NCBI RefSeq assembly: GCF_004123845.1
Contig: NZ_NBDP01000015.1
Coordinates: forward strand, 186,001 to 250,000
DNA: 64,000 nucleotides
Origin: Allobosea sp. Tri-44
Lineage (GTDB): Bacteria > Pseudomonadota > Alphaproteobacteria > Rhizobiales > Beijerinckiaceae
Direction: 5' to 3'
Shown: piece by piece, positions 1 through 7,312 of the stretch
How positions within the stretch are numbered: position 1 is the first letter of the stretch
Layout: each line of letters begins with the position of its first letter
The notes under the pieces: generated by a model
What the model was told of the DNA's origin: nothing
The model's database searches: none
What the model saw: only the letters and a program-made list of their open reading frames with translations
Made by a program: the position numbers and the translations under genes

Positions 1-611
1 TCGGCCTGCAGGTCCTGCGCGTGCAGAGCCGCGCGCCCACCCGGGACTCCTATCTCCTGCGTCCCGATCTCGGCCGCAGGCTGCAGCCGGCAGACCGGGA
101 GGCGATAGCAGCAGCCGCGACGAATCCGGTCGATCTCTCGATCACCATCGCCGACGGTCTCTCGGCGAGCGCGATCCAGGCCCATGCGCTTCCTGTCCTG
201 CGCTCGCTTCTCGATCATGTGCGGAGCGCCGGCTGGCGCCTTGGCCCGATCGTCCTAGCCACACAGGGCAGGGTCGCACTCGCCGACGAGATCGGCGAAT
301 TGCAGCGGGCGCGGCTCGCACTGATCCTCCTGGGCGAACGTCCGGGATTGTCGACGCCCGACAGCCTCGGCCTTTATCTGACCTACGCGCCACGCCCCGG
401 ACGGCAGGACGGCGAGCGCAACTGCATCTCGAACGTGCATGACGCCGGATTGCCCGCTGTCGAGGCCGCGGCGCGCGCCGCCTGGCTGATCCGCGAAGCC
501 TTTGCACGGAGCCTTACCGGCGTTGCGCTCAAGGATGAGAGCAGTGCGCGCTCGGCTGGGGCGATCCGATCAGGCTCCGGTTGCGGAGATGGCGAGCAGC
601 CGCCTGGCTGA
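1..611 (+). CDS. eutC: Ethanolamine ammonia-lyase small subunit, 5' end outside window
   Basis: C-terminal part of EutC, the small subunit of the adenosylcobalamin-dependent lyase that splits ethanolamine into acetaldehyde and ammonia. The reading frame is open to the left edge (codons from position 3), so the true start lies upstream. Visible family motifs are VQSRAPTRDSYLLRPDLGRR near the start of the visible part, IADGLSA, and the block LILLGERPGLSTPDSLGLYLTY followed by ERNCISNVHDAGL. The large subunit gene eutB would be expected just upstream, outside the window. The last 25 or so residues after the family core are low in complexity and probably a lineage-specific tail. Family assignment is firm; the length of the missing part cannot be judged here. 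Confidence 0.93.
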   Translation, partial: GLQVLRVQSRAPTRDSYLLRPDLGRRLQPADREAIAAAATNPVDLSITIADGLSASAIQAHALPVLRSLLDHVRSAGWRLGPIVLATQGRVALADEIGELQRARLALILLGERPGLSTPDSLGLYLTYAPRPGRQDGERNCISNVHDAGLPAVEAAARAAWLIREAFARSLTGVALKDESSARSAGAIRSGSGCGDGEQPPG

Positions 612-676
612 TCGTGTGATGGTCGTCGGCCGCGCCCGGCGCGAGCCGGCGGCGTGATTGCCTATCGGCGGCCAGC

Positions 677-802
677 TCAGAGCCGCCATCGTTTCGTCGC
701 CCACCATGCCGCCGCCACGATGGCGACCATGCCGAGCGTGACAAGAAGCGCCTCGCCTATCGAGCCGGTTCCTTCCGTGCGCCCATGAAACTCGCGAACC
801 AT
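677..802 (-). CDS. Possible 41-residue single-pass membrane protein
   Basis: Reading from ATG at 802 gives 41 residues with a hydrophobic stretch EALLVTLGMVAIVAAAWW (about residues 18-35) followed by the basic end ATKRWRL, the pattern of a small inner-membrane protein with a cytoplasmic positive tail. The start lies inside the 3' end of the 75-residue ORF at 757-984, in another frame, so the two would be translationally coupled. A GGAGG lies about 13 nt upstream of the ATG, rather far for a ribosome binding site. No family recognised. It may be a real small gene or a chance frame; the well-formed membrane segment is the main argument. Confidence 0.38.
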   Translation of the reverse strand: MVREFHGRTEGTGSIGEALLVTLGMVAIVAAAWWATKRWRL

Positions 803-984
803 GCGCCGTCGACGACCTCCTGGGAATCGCCGCGCCACTGCGCCGTCACCCGGCAGAGCAGCTCGATCTCATCGAAGGAGAGATCGAAGAACGGCAACAG
901 CATCGGGTTGCCGACGATCGAGCGATCGCTCTCGGCTACAGCCTCGCCGTCCATGAACCGTCCCCCCATGCGTCGCCCTCGCAT
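757..984 (-). CDS. Small hypothetical protein, 75 residues
   Basis: Unrecognised protein. The ATG at 984 is preceded by GGAAAGGAG with a five-base gap, a strong ribosome binding site in a genome where spurious ORFs rarely have one, so I think it is expressed. The middle part (FFDLSFDEIELLCRVTAQW, about residues 32-50) reads like a folded amphipathic segment; there is no signal peptide, membrane helix or metal motif. It overlaps the 41-residue membrane ORF downstream. The antisense ORF 785-1102 is taken as a shadow. Confidence 0.5.
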   Translation of the reverse strand: MRGRRMGGRFMDGEAVAESDRSIVGNPMLLPFFDLSFDEIELLCRVTAQWRGDSQEVVDGAWFASFMGARKEPAR

Positions 985-1200
985 CGGCTCCTTTCCGGAG
1001 CGCGCCGAGGCAACATCAATCTTATCCGTGCCGCCACACCCAAATGGGGGGCATGGCAGGCATATTGTTCCCTATGGTACCGATTTCGGCGAATTCGCAT
1101 AGACCCTTCGGCGCCGGCGCATCTTGAACGATGGGGATCACGGCGCCAGATGGCGCGGGCGCCGGTGTTGCGGCGCGCCGCACCAGTCCGGATATCGCTT

Positions 1201-2238
1201 ATGCCCGCCAATCTCGAACTCGGCCTCGACACTTTCGGCGACGTCACCGCCGGGCCGGACGGCGCTTTGCTCCCGCATGCGCAGGTGATCCGCGATCTCG
1301 TCGACCAGGCCGTGCTCGCCGACCAGCTCGGCATCGATTTCTTCGGCATCGGCGAGCATCACCGTGCCGACTTCGCGGTGTCCTCGCCCGAGACCGTGCT
1401 CGCCGGCATCGCCACCCGCACCAGCCGCATCCGCCTCGGCTCGGCCGTCACCGTACTCAGCTCGGATGATCCGATCCGCGTCTTCCAGCGCTTCTCGACG
1501 GTCAATGCGCTCTCGAACGGCCGCGCCGAGGTCATCCTCGGCCGCGGTTCCTTTACCGAATCCTTCCCGCTCTTCGGCTTCGACCTGCGTCAATACGAAG
1601 TGCTGTTCGAGGAGAAGCTCGACCTCTTCGCCCAGCTGATCCGCAAGAAGAGCGTGACCTGGGAAGGCAACTTGCGCCCGCCGCTGAGGGATCAGCCCGT
1701 CTTCCCGCCACTGGAGAAGGGCGAGCTGACGACGTGGATCGGCGTCGGCGGCAGCCCGGAATCGGTCGTGCGCGCGGCCCGCTACGACCTGCCGCTGATG
1801 CTCGCCATCATCGGCGGCCCGGCCCAGCGCTTCGCGCCCTATGCCCAGCTCTACCGCGACGCGATGGGACGTCTTGGCCATGCCGAGCGTCCGATCGGCG
1901 TGCATTCGCCCGGCTATGTCGCGGCGAGCGATGCTGAGGCGGCCGAGGAATTCTTCCCCGCCTTCAAGGCGATGCGCGACCGCATCGGCGCCGAGCGCGG
2001 CTGGGGTCCGCTGTCGCGCGAGGAGTTCGAGCGCGAGGTTTCGGGCGGCGCGCTTTATCTCGGCTCACCCGAGACCGTCGCACGCAAGATCGCCGCGACG
2101 GTCAGGGCGCTCGGTCTCCAGCGCTTCCAGCTCAAGATCAGCGCCGGCCCCCTGTCGCAGGACAAGCTGCTGCGCTGCATCGAGCTTTATGGCCGCAAGG
2201 TCGTCCCGATGGTGCGCGAGCTCTTGGCCGCGAGCTAA
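1201..2238 (+). CDS. LLM-class (luciferase-like) flavin-dependent oxidoreductase
   Basis: About 345 residues, a TIM-barrel monooxygenase of the bacterial luciferase superfamily that uses reduced FMN or F420. Family features include FFGIGEHHRADFAVSSPETV near residue 40-60, the segment SSDDPIRVFQRFSTVNALSNGRAEVILGRG, and GVGGSPESV further on, typical of the group often annotated as Atu2307/SP_0267-like. The frame extends upstream to 1150, but the family normally starts with a short strand such as NLELGLDTFGDV, so I place the start at the ATG at 1201; no convincing ribosome binding site decides this. Substrate unknown. It converges on the SMP-30 gene with a gap of one base and is probably a single-gene unit. 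Confidence 0.88.
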   Translation: MPANLELGLDTFGDVTAGPDGALLPHAQVIRDLVDQAVLADQLGIDFFGIGEHHRADFAVSSPETVLAGIATRTSRIRLGSAVTVLSSDDPIRVFQRFSTVNALSNGRAEVILGRGSFTESFPLFGFDLRQYEVLFEEKLDLFAQLIRKKSVTWEGNLRPPLRDQPVFPPLEKGELTTWIGVGGSPESVVRAARYDLPLMLAIIGGPAQRFAPYAQLYRDAMGRLGHAERPIGVHSPGYVAASDAEAAEEFFPAFKAMRDRIGAERGWGPLSREEFEREVSGGALYLGSPETVARKIAATVRALGLQRFQLKISAGPLSQDKLLRCIELYGRKVVPMVRELLAAS

Positions 2239-2239
2239 G

Positions 2240-3331
2240 TCACACCGCTCCGTGCGCCTCGACATAGAAGGCGTAGAGCGAGTGGCAGCTCGCCATGTAG
2301 AGCCGATTGCCCTTCGGTCCGCCGAAGCAGAGATTGGCGCAGCGCTCGGGTAGACGGATGAAGGCGAGCGGCTTGCCGGCCGGGCTGAACACCATGACGC
2401 CGTCAAGGTCCTCCGACTTGCCGCGCAAACCATAGACCTTGCGCCCGCCGAGATCGGCAGGCTCGGCGTTGAGCGCGCCATTGCTGCCATAGCCGCACCA
2501 GAGATTGCCGTCGCGGTCGACCCGGAAGCCGTCGAGCGCGCCGAAATCGGCGGCGTCGACCAGCTTCACCTTGTTCGAGACCTTGCCGTCGGTGTCGACG
2601 TCATAGCTCCAGATGCTGCGGTTCGGTGTGCCCCGCCATTCGACGACATAGAGCTTCTTCTCGTCCGGCGAGAAGGCGAGCCCGTTTGGGTTGACCAGAT
2701 CGGTGATCACCGCGCTGAGCTTCCCATCGGGCGCCAGCCGGTAGACGTTGGTCGTTGCCTGCTCCGGCTTGGCGCGTGAGCCCTCCCATTCGCCGTTGAT
2801 GCCGAAGAGCGGGTCGGTGAACCAGATCGTATCGTCTGACCTGACGACGATGTCGTTCGGCGCGTTCAGCCGCTTGCCCTCGAACTTGTCAGCCAGCACC
2901 GTGATCCGGCCGTTCTTCTCGGTCCGGGTGATGCGCCGCGTCACCGAATGCTCGCAGGTGATCAGCCGGCCCTGGCGGTCGCGGGCATTGCCGTTGGCGT
3001 AATTGGCGTTCTCACGGAACACGGTGAAGCTGTTCTTCACCTCATCGTACTTCATGATCCGGTTGTTCGGGATGTCGCTGACGAGGAGGTAGCGCCCTTC
3101 CGGGAAGTAGACCGGCCCCTCGGCCCAGCGCATCCCGGTGCCGACCTGCTCGACCGTGCTCGAATAGATCCGGTACTTGGCGAAGCTCGGATCGAGGATG
3201 TCGACCGCGGGATCGGGATAGCGCTGGTTCGGTTTGAACGGGAAGGATTGCGCCAGCGCTGGAGCGGCCAGCGCCGAGCCGGCTGCCGCGAGCCCACCCT
3301 TCAGCAGGCGACGGCGAGATGTATCGACCAT
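2240..3331 (-). CDS. SMP-30/gluconolactonase family protein, exported
   Basis: About 363 residues. Begins with a twin-arginine-like signal peptide (SRRRLLKGGLAAAGSALAAPALA), so it is likely periplasmic. The rest is a six-bladed beta-propeller of the SMP-30/LRE group: RWAEGPVYFPEGRYLLVSDI, LNAPNDIVVRSDDTIWFTDP, NGLAFSPDEKKLYVVEW and DGFRVDRDGNLWCGYG, with the metal-binding Glu, Asn and Asp in their usual places. Such enzymes open sugar lactones to the free acids. AAGGGGG lies nine bases before the chosen ATG at 3331; the frame continues upstream without support. It heads away from the GntR regulator and, with the dehydratase and aldolase-type genes nearby, suggests lactone-to-acid conversion ahead of uptake. 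Confidence 0.87.
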   Translation of the reverse strand: MVDTSRRRLLKGGLAAAGSALAAPALAQSFPFKPNQRYPDPAVDILDPSFAKYRIYSSTVEQVGTGMRWAEGPVYFPEGRYLLVSDIPNNRIMKYDEVKNSFTVFRENANYANGNARDRQGRLITCEHSVTRRITRTEKNGRITVLADKFEGKRLNAPNDIVVRSDDTIWFTDPLFGINGEWEGSRAKPEQATTNVYRLAPDGKLSAVITDLVNPNGLAFSPDEKKLYVVEWRGTPNRSIWSYDVDTDGKVSNKVKLVDAADFGALDGFRVDRDGNLWCGYGSNGALNAEPADLGGRKVYGLRGKSEDLDGVMVFSPAGKPLAFIRLPERCANLCFGGPKGNRLYMASCHSLYAFYVEAHGAV

Positions 3332-3451
3332 ATTGTGTTTCCCCCTTGCTCTTGTTGTTGCTGTGTCTCCGGACACCGCTTGGCGGCGTCCGGCCATGAC
3401 GAGCCTTTGGCTGGGTTTTGCCGTCTCCTCAGCGGCAAGAAGGACCGGCGG

Positions 3452-4171
3452 TCACTTCCAGTCGGGGCGCCATTTCGCGAATTCGGCCTTGGTCTCGGCA
3501 TTGGCCGGGTAGAGCCCGAAGATGCCGCGGCCTTCCCTGACCTTGGCCTCGACGAAGTCCTCGTAGGCCGTCTGCTCATAGGCCTCGGCTGCGACCTCGT
3601 TGGCGATGTCAGTCGGGATCACGCAGACACCTTCGCCATCGCCGACGACGATGTCGCCGGGATAGACCGGCACGTCGCCGCAGCCGATCGGCGCGTTGAG
3701 GTCGAGCGCATGGTGCCGGATCAGGTTGGTCGGCGCGCTCGGGCGGTTGTGATAGGCCGGGAAGCCGAGGGCGGCGATCTCGGGACTGTCGCGGAAGCCG
3801 CCATCGCTGACGATGCCGGCGGCGCCCCGCTGCATCAATCGCGTCACCAGGATGCAGCCGGCGGAAGCCGCCCGCGCATCCTTGCGGCTGTCGATCACCA
3901 TGACGTGGCCAGGCGGGCAGGTCTCGACCGCGACGCGCTGCGGATGCTGCGTGCCCTCGAACACGCCGAGATGGTCGAGATCCTCGCGCGCCGGGATATA
4001 GCGCAGCGTGAAGGCCTCGCCGACCATGCGTGGCGCGTTCGGCGAGAGCGGCCGCACATCCTGGATGAACTGGTTGCGCAGGCCACGCTTGAACAGCGCC
4101 GTGGTCAGGGTCGCGGTCGAGACGCGCTTCAGCTTCTCGCGGTTTTCAGGGGTCAGGGTAGTCGATGTCAT
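3452..4171 (-). CDS. RraA-family protein, possible class II aldolase for a keto acid
   Basis: About 239 residues, same fold as RraA and 4-hydroxy-4-methyl-2-oxoglutarate/4-carboxy-4-hydroxy-2-oxoadipate aldolases. Family signature is GAAGIVSDGGFRDSPEI, containing the Gly-rich turn and the Arg-Asp pair that binds substrate and metal, preceded by HVMVIDSRKDARAASAG. True RraA from E. coli is about 160 residues; this longer form is common next to sugar-acid dehydratases and is annotated as ribonuclease activity regulator only by homology. Here it lies between a lactonase and a tricarboxylate-type binding protein, so an aldolase or decarboxylase role in a sugar-acid pathway is more likely than RNase E control. 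Start at ATG 4171, preceded by AAGAG. Confidence 0.82.
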   Translation of the reverse strand: MTSTTLTPENREKLKRVSTATLTTALFKRGLRNQFIQDVRPLSPNAPRMVGEAFTLRYIPAREDLDHLGVFEGTQHPQRVAVETCPPGHVMVIDSRKDARAASAGCILVTRLMQRGAAGIVSDGGFRDSPEIAALGFPAYHNRPSAPTNLIRHHALDLNAPIGCGDVPVYPGDIVVGDGEGVCVIPTDIANEVAAEAYEQTAYEDFVEAKVREGRGIFGLYPANAETKAEFAKWRPDWK

Positions 4172-4212
4172 AGCTCTTGAAAATCCTGGCTGTCGGGGAA
4201 AGGGAAACTCAG

Positions 4213-4323
4213 CCCTCATCCTGAGGAGCGATCGCTGATCGCGTCTCGAAGATGCCCCAGTTGTTTACGGAACCAGCTGGAACATCCTTCGAGACGCCGC
4301 TTCGCGGTTCCTCAGGATGAGGG
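4213..4323. repeat. Inverted pair of intergenic palindromic repeats (CCCTCATCCTGAGG type)
   Basis: Two copies of a roughly 42 bp element facing each other: 4213-4255 starts CCCTCATCCTGAGGAGC and ends TCTCGAAGATG; 4282-4323 is its reverse, starting CATCCTTCGAGACGCC and ending TCCTCAGGATGAGGG. Together they can form a long stem with a short loop. Elements of this type are scattered between genes in many Hyphomicrobiales. This one lies between two minus-strand genes and could modulate the transcript. Confidence 0.75.
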
Positions 4324-4351
4324 CTCGCGAAGCGGCGGGCGAGCGCAGCGC

Positions 4352-5338
4352 TCACTCGATCTTCACGTTCGCCTTCTGCGCCACTTCGGCCCAGCGCTTG
4401 GTCTCGCTGGCGATATGGGCGGTGAACTCGGCCTGGGTCGAGCCGACCGGATCGACGCCGAGCTTCTTGAGCTGCTCGATCACTGCCGGCTCGCGCATGA
4501 TCGCCTGCGTCTCCGCGGAGAGCTTGGCGACGATCTCCGGCGGGACCTTCGACGGGGCGAAGAAGCCGTGCCAGGAGCTGGCGTCGTAGCCCGGAATGAA
4601 CTCGGAGAGCGCCGGCAAATCGGGCGCGACCGCAAGGCGCTTTGGCGTCGCCGTCGCCAGCGCCCGGATCTTGCCGGCTTCGACATGCGGCCAGGCGATG
4701 GTGATGTTGTCGAAGGTGAGCTGAATCTGGCCGGAGAGCAGGTCCTGCGTCACCTGCGCACTCGACCGGTAGGGCACATGGACCATGTCGGTGCCGGTCG
4801 AGACCTTGAACAGTTCGGCCGCCATATGGGTCGAGGTGCCGGCGCCCGAGGAGCCGAAAGAGTACTTGCCGGGGTTCTTTTTCAGCAACTCGATCAGCTC
4901 CGGCACCGTCTTGGCCGGCAGGTCGAGATTGACCATCAGCAGGTTCGGCACGCTCGCCACCTGCGAGATCGGCGCGAAGTCCTTGATGTGGTCATAGGGC
5001 ATCTTGGTATAGACGCCGGGATTGATCGCATGGCTCGATACCGTGCCCATGGTCAGCATGTAGCCGTCTGGATCGGCCTTCGCGACCGCCGCCGCACCGG
5101 TATTGCCGCCCGCCCCGACGCGATTCTCGACGATGAACTTGCCGCCGAGGCGCGCGCCCAGCCGGTCGGCCAGGATGCGGCCGAGCAAGTCGGTCGTTCC
5201 GCCGGCAGCGAATGGTACGACGATGGTGACGACCCTGCCTCCGGGATAGCCGCTCTGCGCCAAAGCAGGTGTAAGGCCCGATGCGGTCAGCATGGCACCG
5301 GCTCCGGCGAGCAGTCCGCGGCGTGTGATCGATGTCAT
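4352..5338 (-). CDS. Bug-family (TctC-like) periplasmic substrate-binding protein
   Basis: About 328 residues with a secretion signal of the twin-arginine style (TRRGLLAGAGAMLTASGLTPALA). Typical Bug features follow: VTIVVPFAAGGTTDLLGRIL, VENRVGAGGNTGAAAVAKADPDGY, then FGSSGAGTSTHMAAELFK. These proteins bind carboxylates such as tricarboxylates, sugar acids or nicotinate for a TctA/TctB permease. No tctA or tctB gene is in the window, so it is an orphan here. Start at ATG 5338, preceded by GGGAGGA. It is divergent from the GntR regulator gene and shares the upstream region with two palindromes, so it is probably under that regulator. Confidence 0.93.
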   Translation of the reverse strand: MTSITRRGLLAGAGAMLTASGLTPALAQSGYPGGRVVTIVVPFAAGGTTDLLGRILADRLGARLGGKFIVENRVGAGGNTGAAAVAKADPDGYMLTMGTVSSHAINPGVYTKMPYDHIKDFAPISQVASVPNLLMVNLDLPAKTVPELIELLKKNPGKYSFGSSGAGTSTHMAAELFKVSTGTDMVHVPYRSSAQVTQDLLSGQIQLTFDNITIAWPHVEAGKIRALATATPKRLAVAPDLPALSEFIPGYDASSWHGFFAPSKVPPEIVAKLSAETQAIMREPAVIEQLKKLGVDPVGSTQAEFTAHIASETKRWAEVAQKANVKIE

Positions 5339-5423
5339 CCAATCCTCCCTCGTCATTATCCATCCGGCCCATGCCGTTCCGGCGTCTTGCGGCCGTCTTG
5401 CTCATTCAATAGCACGCAATTCC

Positions 5424-5447
5424 AGATTTGAAATCTGAAATTTCAGA
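5424..5447. promoter_or_regulatory. Overlapping palindromes, probable GntR operator
   Basis: Between the divergent Bug and GntR genes lies AGATTTGAAATCT (5424-5436, symmetric about one base) overlapping TCTGAAATTTCAGA (5434-5447, a perfect 14 bp palindrome). The surrounding 40 bp are A+T-rich in a G+C-rich region. Position and symmetry fit an operator for the FadR-type regulator encoded at 5544. Confidence 0.55.
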
Positions 5448-5543
5448 CTTGATGTCGCTTGCGCTTTGTGGTGTCTGGTGCGGCAATGGCGACAGGCGGA
5501 CCGCGAGCAGAATCGCGGGCAGCGCCGCGCCAGGGGAACCCGA

Positions 5544-6248
5544 ATGCCGGAAGTGCTCGCGATCGAACCCGTCTCGCCGCATTTGCTGCGCTCGCTACGC
5601 GAGCACGTGCATGAGCGCCTGCGGCGGGCGATCGTCTCCGGCCGCTTCCGCGACGGTGAACGGCTGAACGAACGCCAGCTCGCCGACATGCTCGGCGTCT
5701 CGACGACGCCGGTGAAGGACGCGATCCGCATGCTGGAGAGCGAGGGGCTCGTCCGGACCGAGGCGCGCCGCGGCGTCTTCGTCGAATTCTCCGCCCGCCA
5801 GGCGCTGGAGATGGCGCTTGGCCGCGCCGCGCTCGAAAGCGTCATGACGCATATCGCCGCCAACCGGATCAGCTCCGGCGAGATCGCCGAGATGGCCCGG
5901 CTGATCGACGAGATGGCGCATGCGACCGCGCATGGCGACCTTGAGGACCTCGTCAATCTGAACGAGGCTTATCACGGCATGATCCACCGCATTTCGGGCT
6001 GCGGCTATCTCGAGCGCCGACTCGATGGCCAGCGCATGTACGACCACGCCCAGCGTATCGCCCTGCTGGGCGAAGCCAGCGAGCGCGCCAGGGGCTTCGA
6101 GGAGCATCGCGGCATCTTCGAGGCGCTGCGCGCGCACGAGCCGGCAAGGGCCGAGCAGCGCATGCGCAGCCATATCGTGCGCTCCGCCAAGAGCCATGTG
6201 CGCCAGGTCTTCGGCGCCGACGCGGAAGGACTGGACTACGATGAGTGA
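5544..6248 (+). CDS. GntR-family regulator, FadR/FCD type
   Basis: About 234 residues. An N-terminal winged helix-turn-helix (about residues 15-80) contains GRFRDGERLNERQLADMLGV and TTPVKDAIRMLESEGLV; the C-terminal part is an all-helical FCD ligand-binding domain with NEAYHGMIHRISG and the metal-ligand-like EEHRGIFEAL. Such regulators usually repress catabolic operons until a sugar acid or pathway intermediate binds. The frame reaches back to 5466, but ATG 5544 has AGGGGA seven bases upstream and starts just ahead of the DNA-binding domain. Its stop overlaps the start of the aldolase-family gene by eight bases (ATGAGTGA), so regulator and enzyme are co-transcribed. Confidence 0.92.
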   Translation: MPEVLAIEPVSPHLLRSLREHVHERLRRAIVSGRFRDGERLNERQLADMLGVSTTPVKDAIRMLESEGLVRTEARRGVFVEFSARQALEMALGRAALESVMTHIAANRISSGEIAEMARLIDEMAHATAHGDLEDLVNLNEAYHGMIHRISGCGYLERRLDGQRMYDHAQRIALLGEASERARGFEEHRGIFEALRAHEPARAEQRMRSHIVRSAKSHVRQVFGADAEGLDYDE

Positions 6249-7155
6249 CAGGGTTCGCAGCGCACTGCGCGGCATCTCGGGTGTGCACGTCACCGCCTGG
6301 AAGGGCGATGGCGAGGCCGACTGGGCGCTGACCGGCAAGATCGTCCGGCGCATCGCGCAGGCCGGCATCCACAACATCGTCTCGGCCGGAAATACCGGCG
6401 AGTTCTACCCGATGACCACAGACGAGGTGGTGCGCAGCCACGCCGTCGCGGCCGAGGCCGCCGCCGGCAAGGCGCTGGTCACCGCCGGTATCGGCCGCTC
6501 GCTGCGCGAGGCGATTGCGACCGGCAAGCTCGCCGCCAAAGCCGGCTGCGATGCGGTGATGGTGCATCACCCGCTCGATCCCTTCGCCGCCCCGCATTCC
6601 CAGGCCGACTACATCCTCGCCATCGCCGAGTCGCTGACGATCCCGCTCGTCGCCTATATCCGCTCGGATGCGATCGGCGTGAAGGACCTCGCCCGCGTCG
6701 CGACCCATCCGAACGTCGCCGGCGTCAAGTTCGCCTCGTCGAACGTAATGCTGCTGGCCGAATGCGTCCGCGCCACGCAAGGCTCGAGCGCCAACTGGAT
6801 CTGCGGCCTCGCCGAGGGCTGGGCCGCGCCCTTCCATGCGCTCGGCGCGCGCGGCTTCACCTCGGGCCTGGTCAATGTCGCGCCCGAACGCTCGCTCGCG
6901 ATCTGGCGAGCGCTCGAGGGCAATGACTACACCCTCGCCCGCCAGCTGGTCGACGAGATTGCCGGGTTCGAGACCTTGCGGACCAAACACGGCAACGGCG
7001 CCAACGTCACCGTGGTCAAGGAGGCGCTCGGCCTGCTCGGCACCAATGTCGGCCCCGTGCGCCTGCCCGGCCTGCCGGAGCTGAACGAGAGCGAGCGCGC
7101 CGAATTGCGCAAGATCGTCGGAGGCTGGGGCGCGCAGCGCGCGGCGGCGGAATAA
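6241..7155 (+). CDS. DapA-superfamily enzyme (KDG aldolase / keto-deoxy acid dehydratase type)
   Basis: About 304 residues of the dihydrodipicolinate synthase / N-acetylneuraminate lyase superfamily, class I Schiff-base enzymes on a TIM barrel. GNTGEFYPMT (about 50-59) is the substrate carboxylate loop, Tyr139 in VAYIRSD is the likely general base, and Lys163 in GVKFASSN is the Schiff-base lysine. Next to an L-arabinonate-dehydratase-like gene the most likely substrate is a 2-keto-3-deoxy sugar acid, either cleaved (aldolase) or dehydrated (as with L-2-keto-3-deoxyarabonate dehydratase or KdgD). Sequence alone does not separate these. The ATG at 6241 overlaps the end of the GntR gene; a longer frame upstream is out of register with that gene and unlikely. 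Confidence 0.9.
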   Translation: MSDRVRSALRGISGVHVTAWKGDGEADWALTGKIVRRIAQAGIHNIVSAGNTGEFYPMTTDEVVRSHAVAAEAAAGKALVTAGIGRSLREAIATGKLAAKAGCDAVMVHHPLDPFAAPHSQADYILAIAESLTIPLVAYIRSDAIGVKDLARVATHPNVAGVKFASSNVMLLAECVRATQGSSANWICGLAEGWAAPFHALGARGFTSGLVNVAPERSLAIWRALEGNDYTLARQLVDEIAGFETLRTKHGNGANVTVVKEALGLLGTNVGPVRLPGLPELNESERAELRKIVGGWGAQRAAAE

Positions 7156-7166
7156 GGCGCACTTCC

Positions 7167-7260
7167 CGTCATGGTCGGGCTTGTCCCGACCATCCACGTC
7201 TTCCTTCACCAAGTGCGGTGTTCAAGACGTGGATGCTCGCCACAAGGGCGAGCATGACGG
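7167..7260. repeat. Intergenic palindromic repeat (GTCATGGTCGGGCTTGTCCC type)
   Basis: Left arm CCGTCATGGTCGGGCTTGTC... to CCACGTCTT and right arm AAGACGTGGATGCTCGCC... to CATGACGG form a long imperfect hairpin filling most of the space between the DapA-family and dehydratase genes. A related element lies at 36343-36449. Typical dispersed extragenic palindrome of this lineage; it may also attenuate transcription within the operon. Confidence 0.7.
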
Positions 7261-7312
7261 CGAGGCCTGTCACGATCACTGATTAGAACACCAAGAATTC
7301 GAGGAAACGCCG

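Noticed and set aside
2948-4180. 410-residue plus-strand ORF
   Set aside because: Antisense to the SMP-30 and RraA-type genes; composition is that of a shadow frame.
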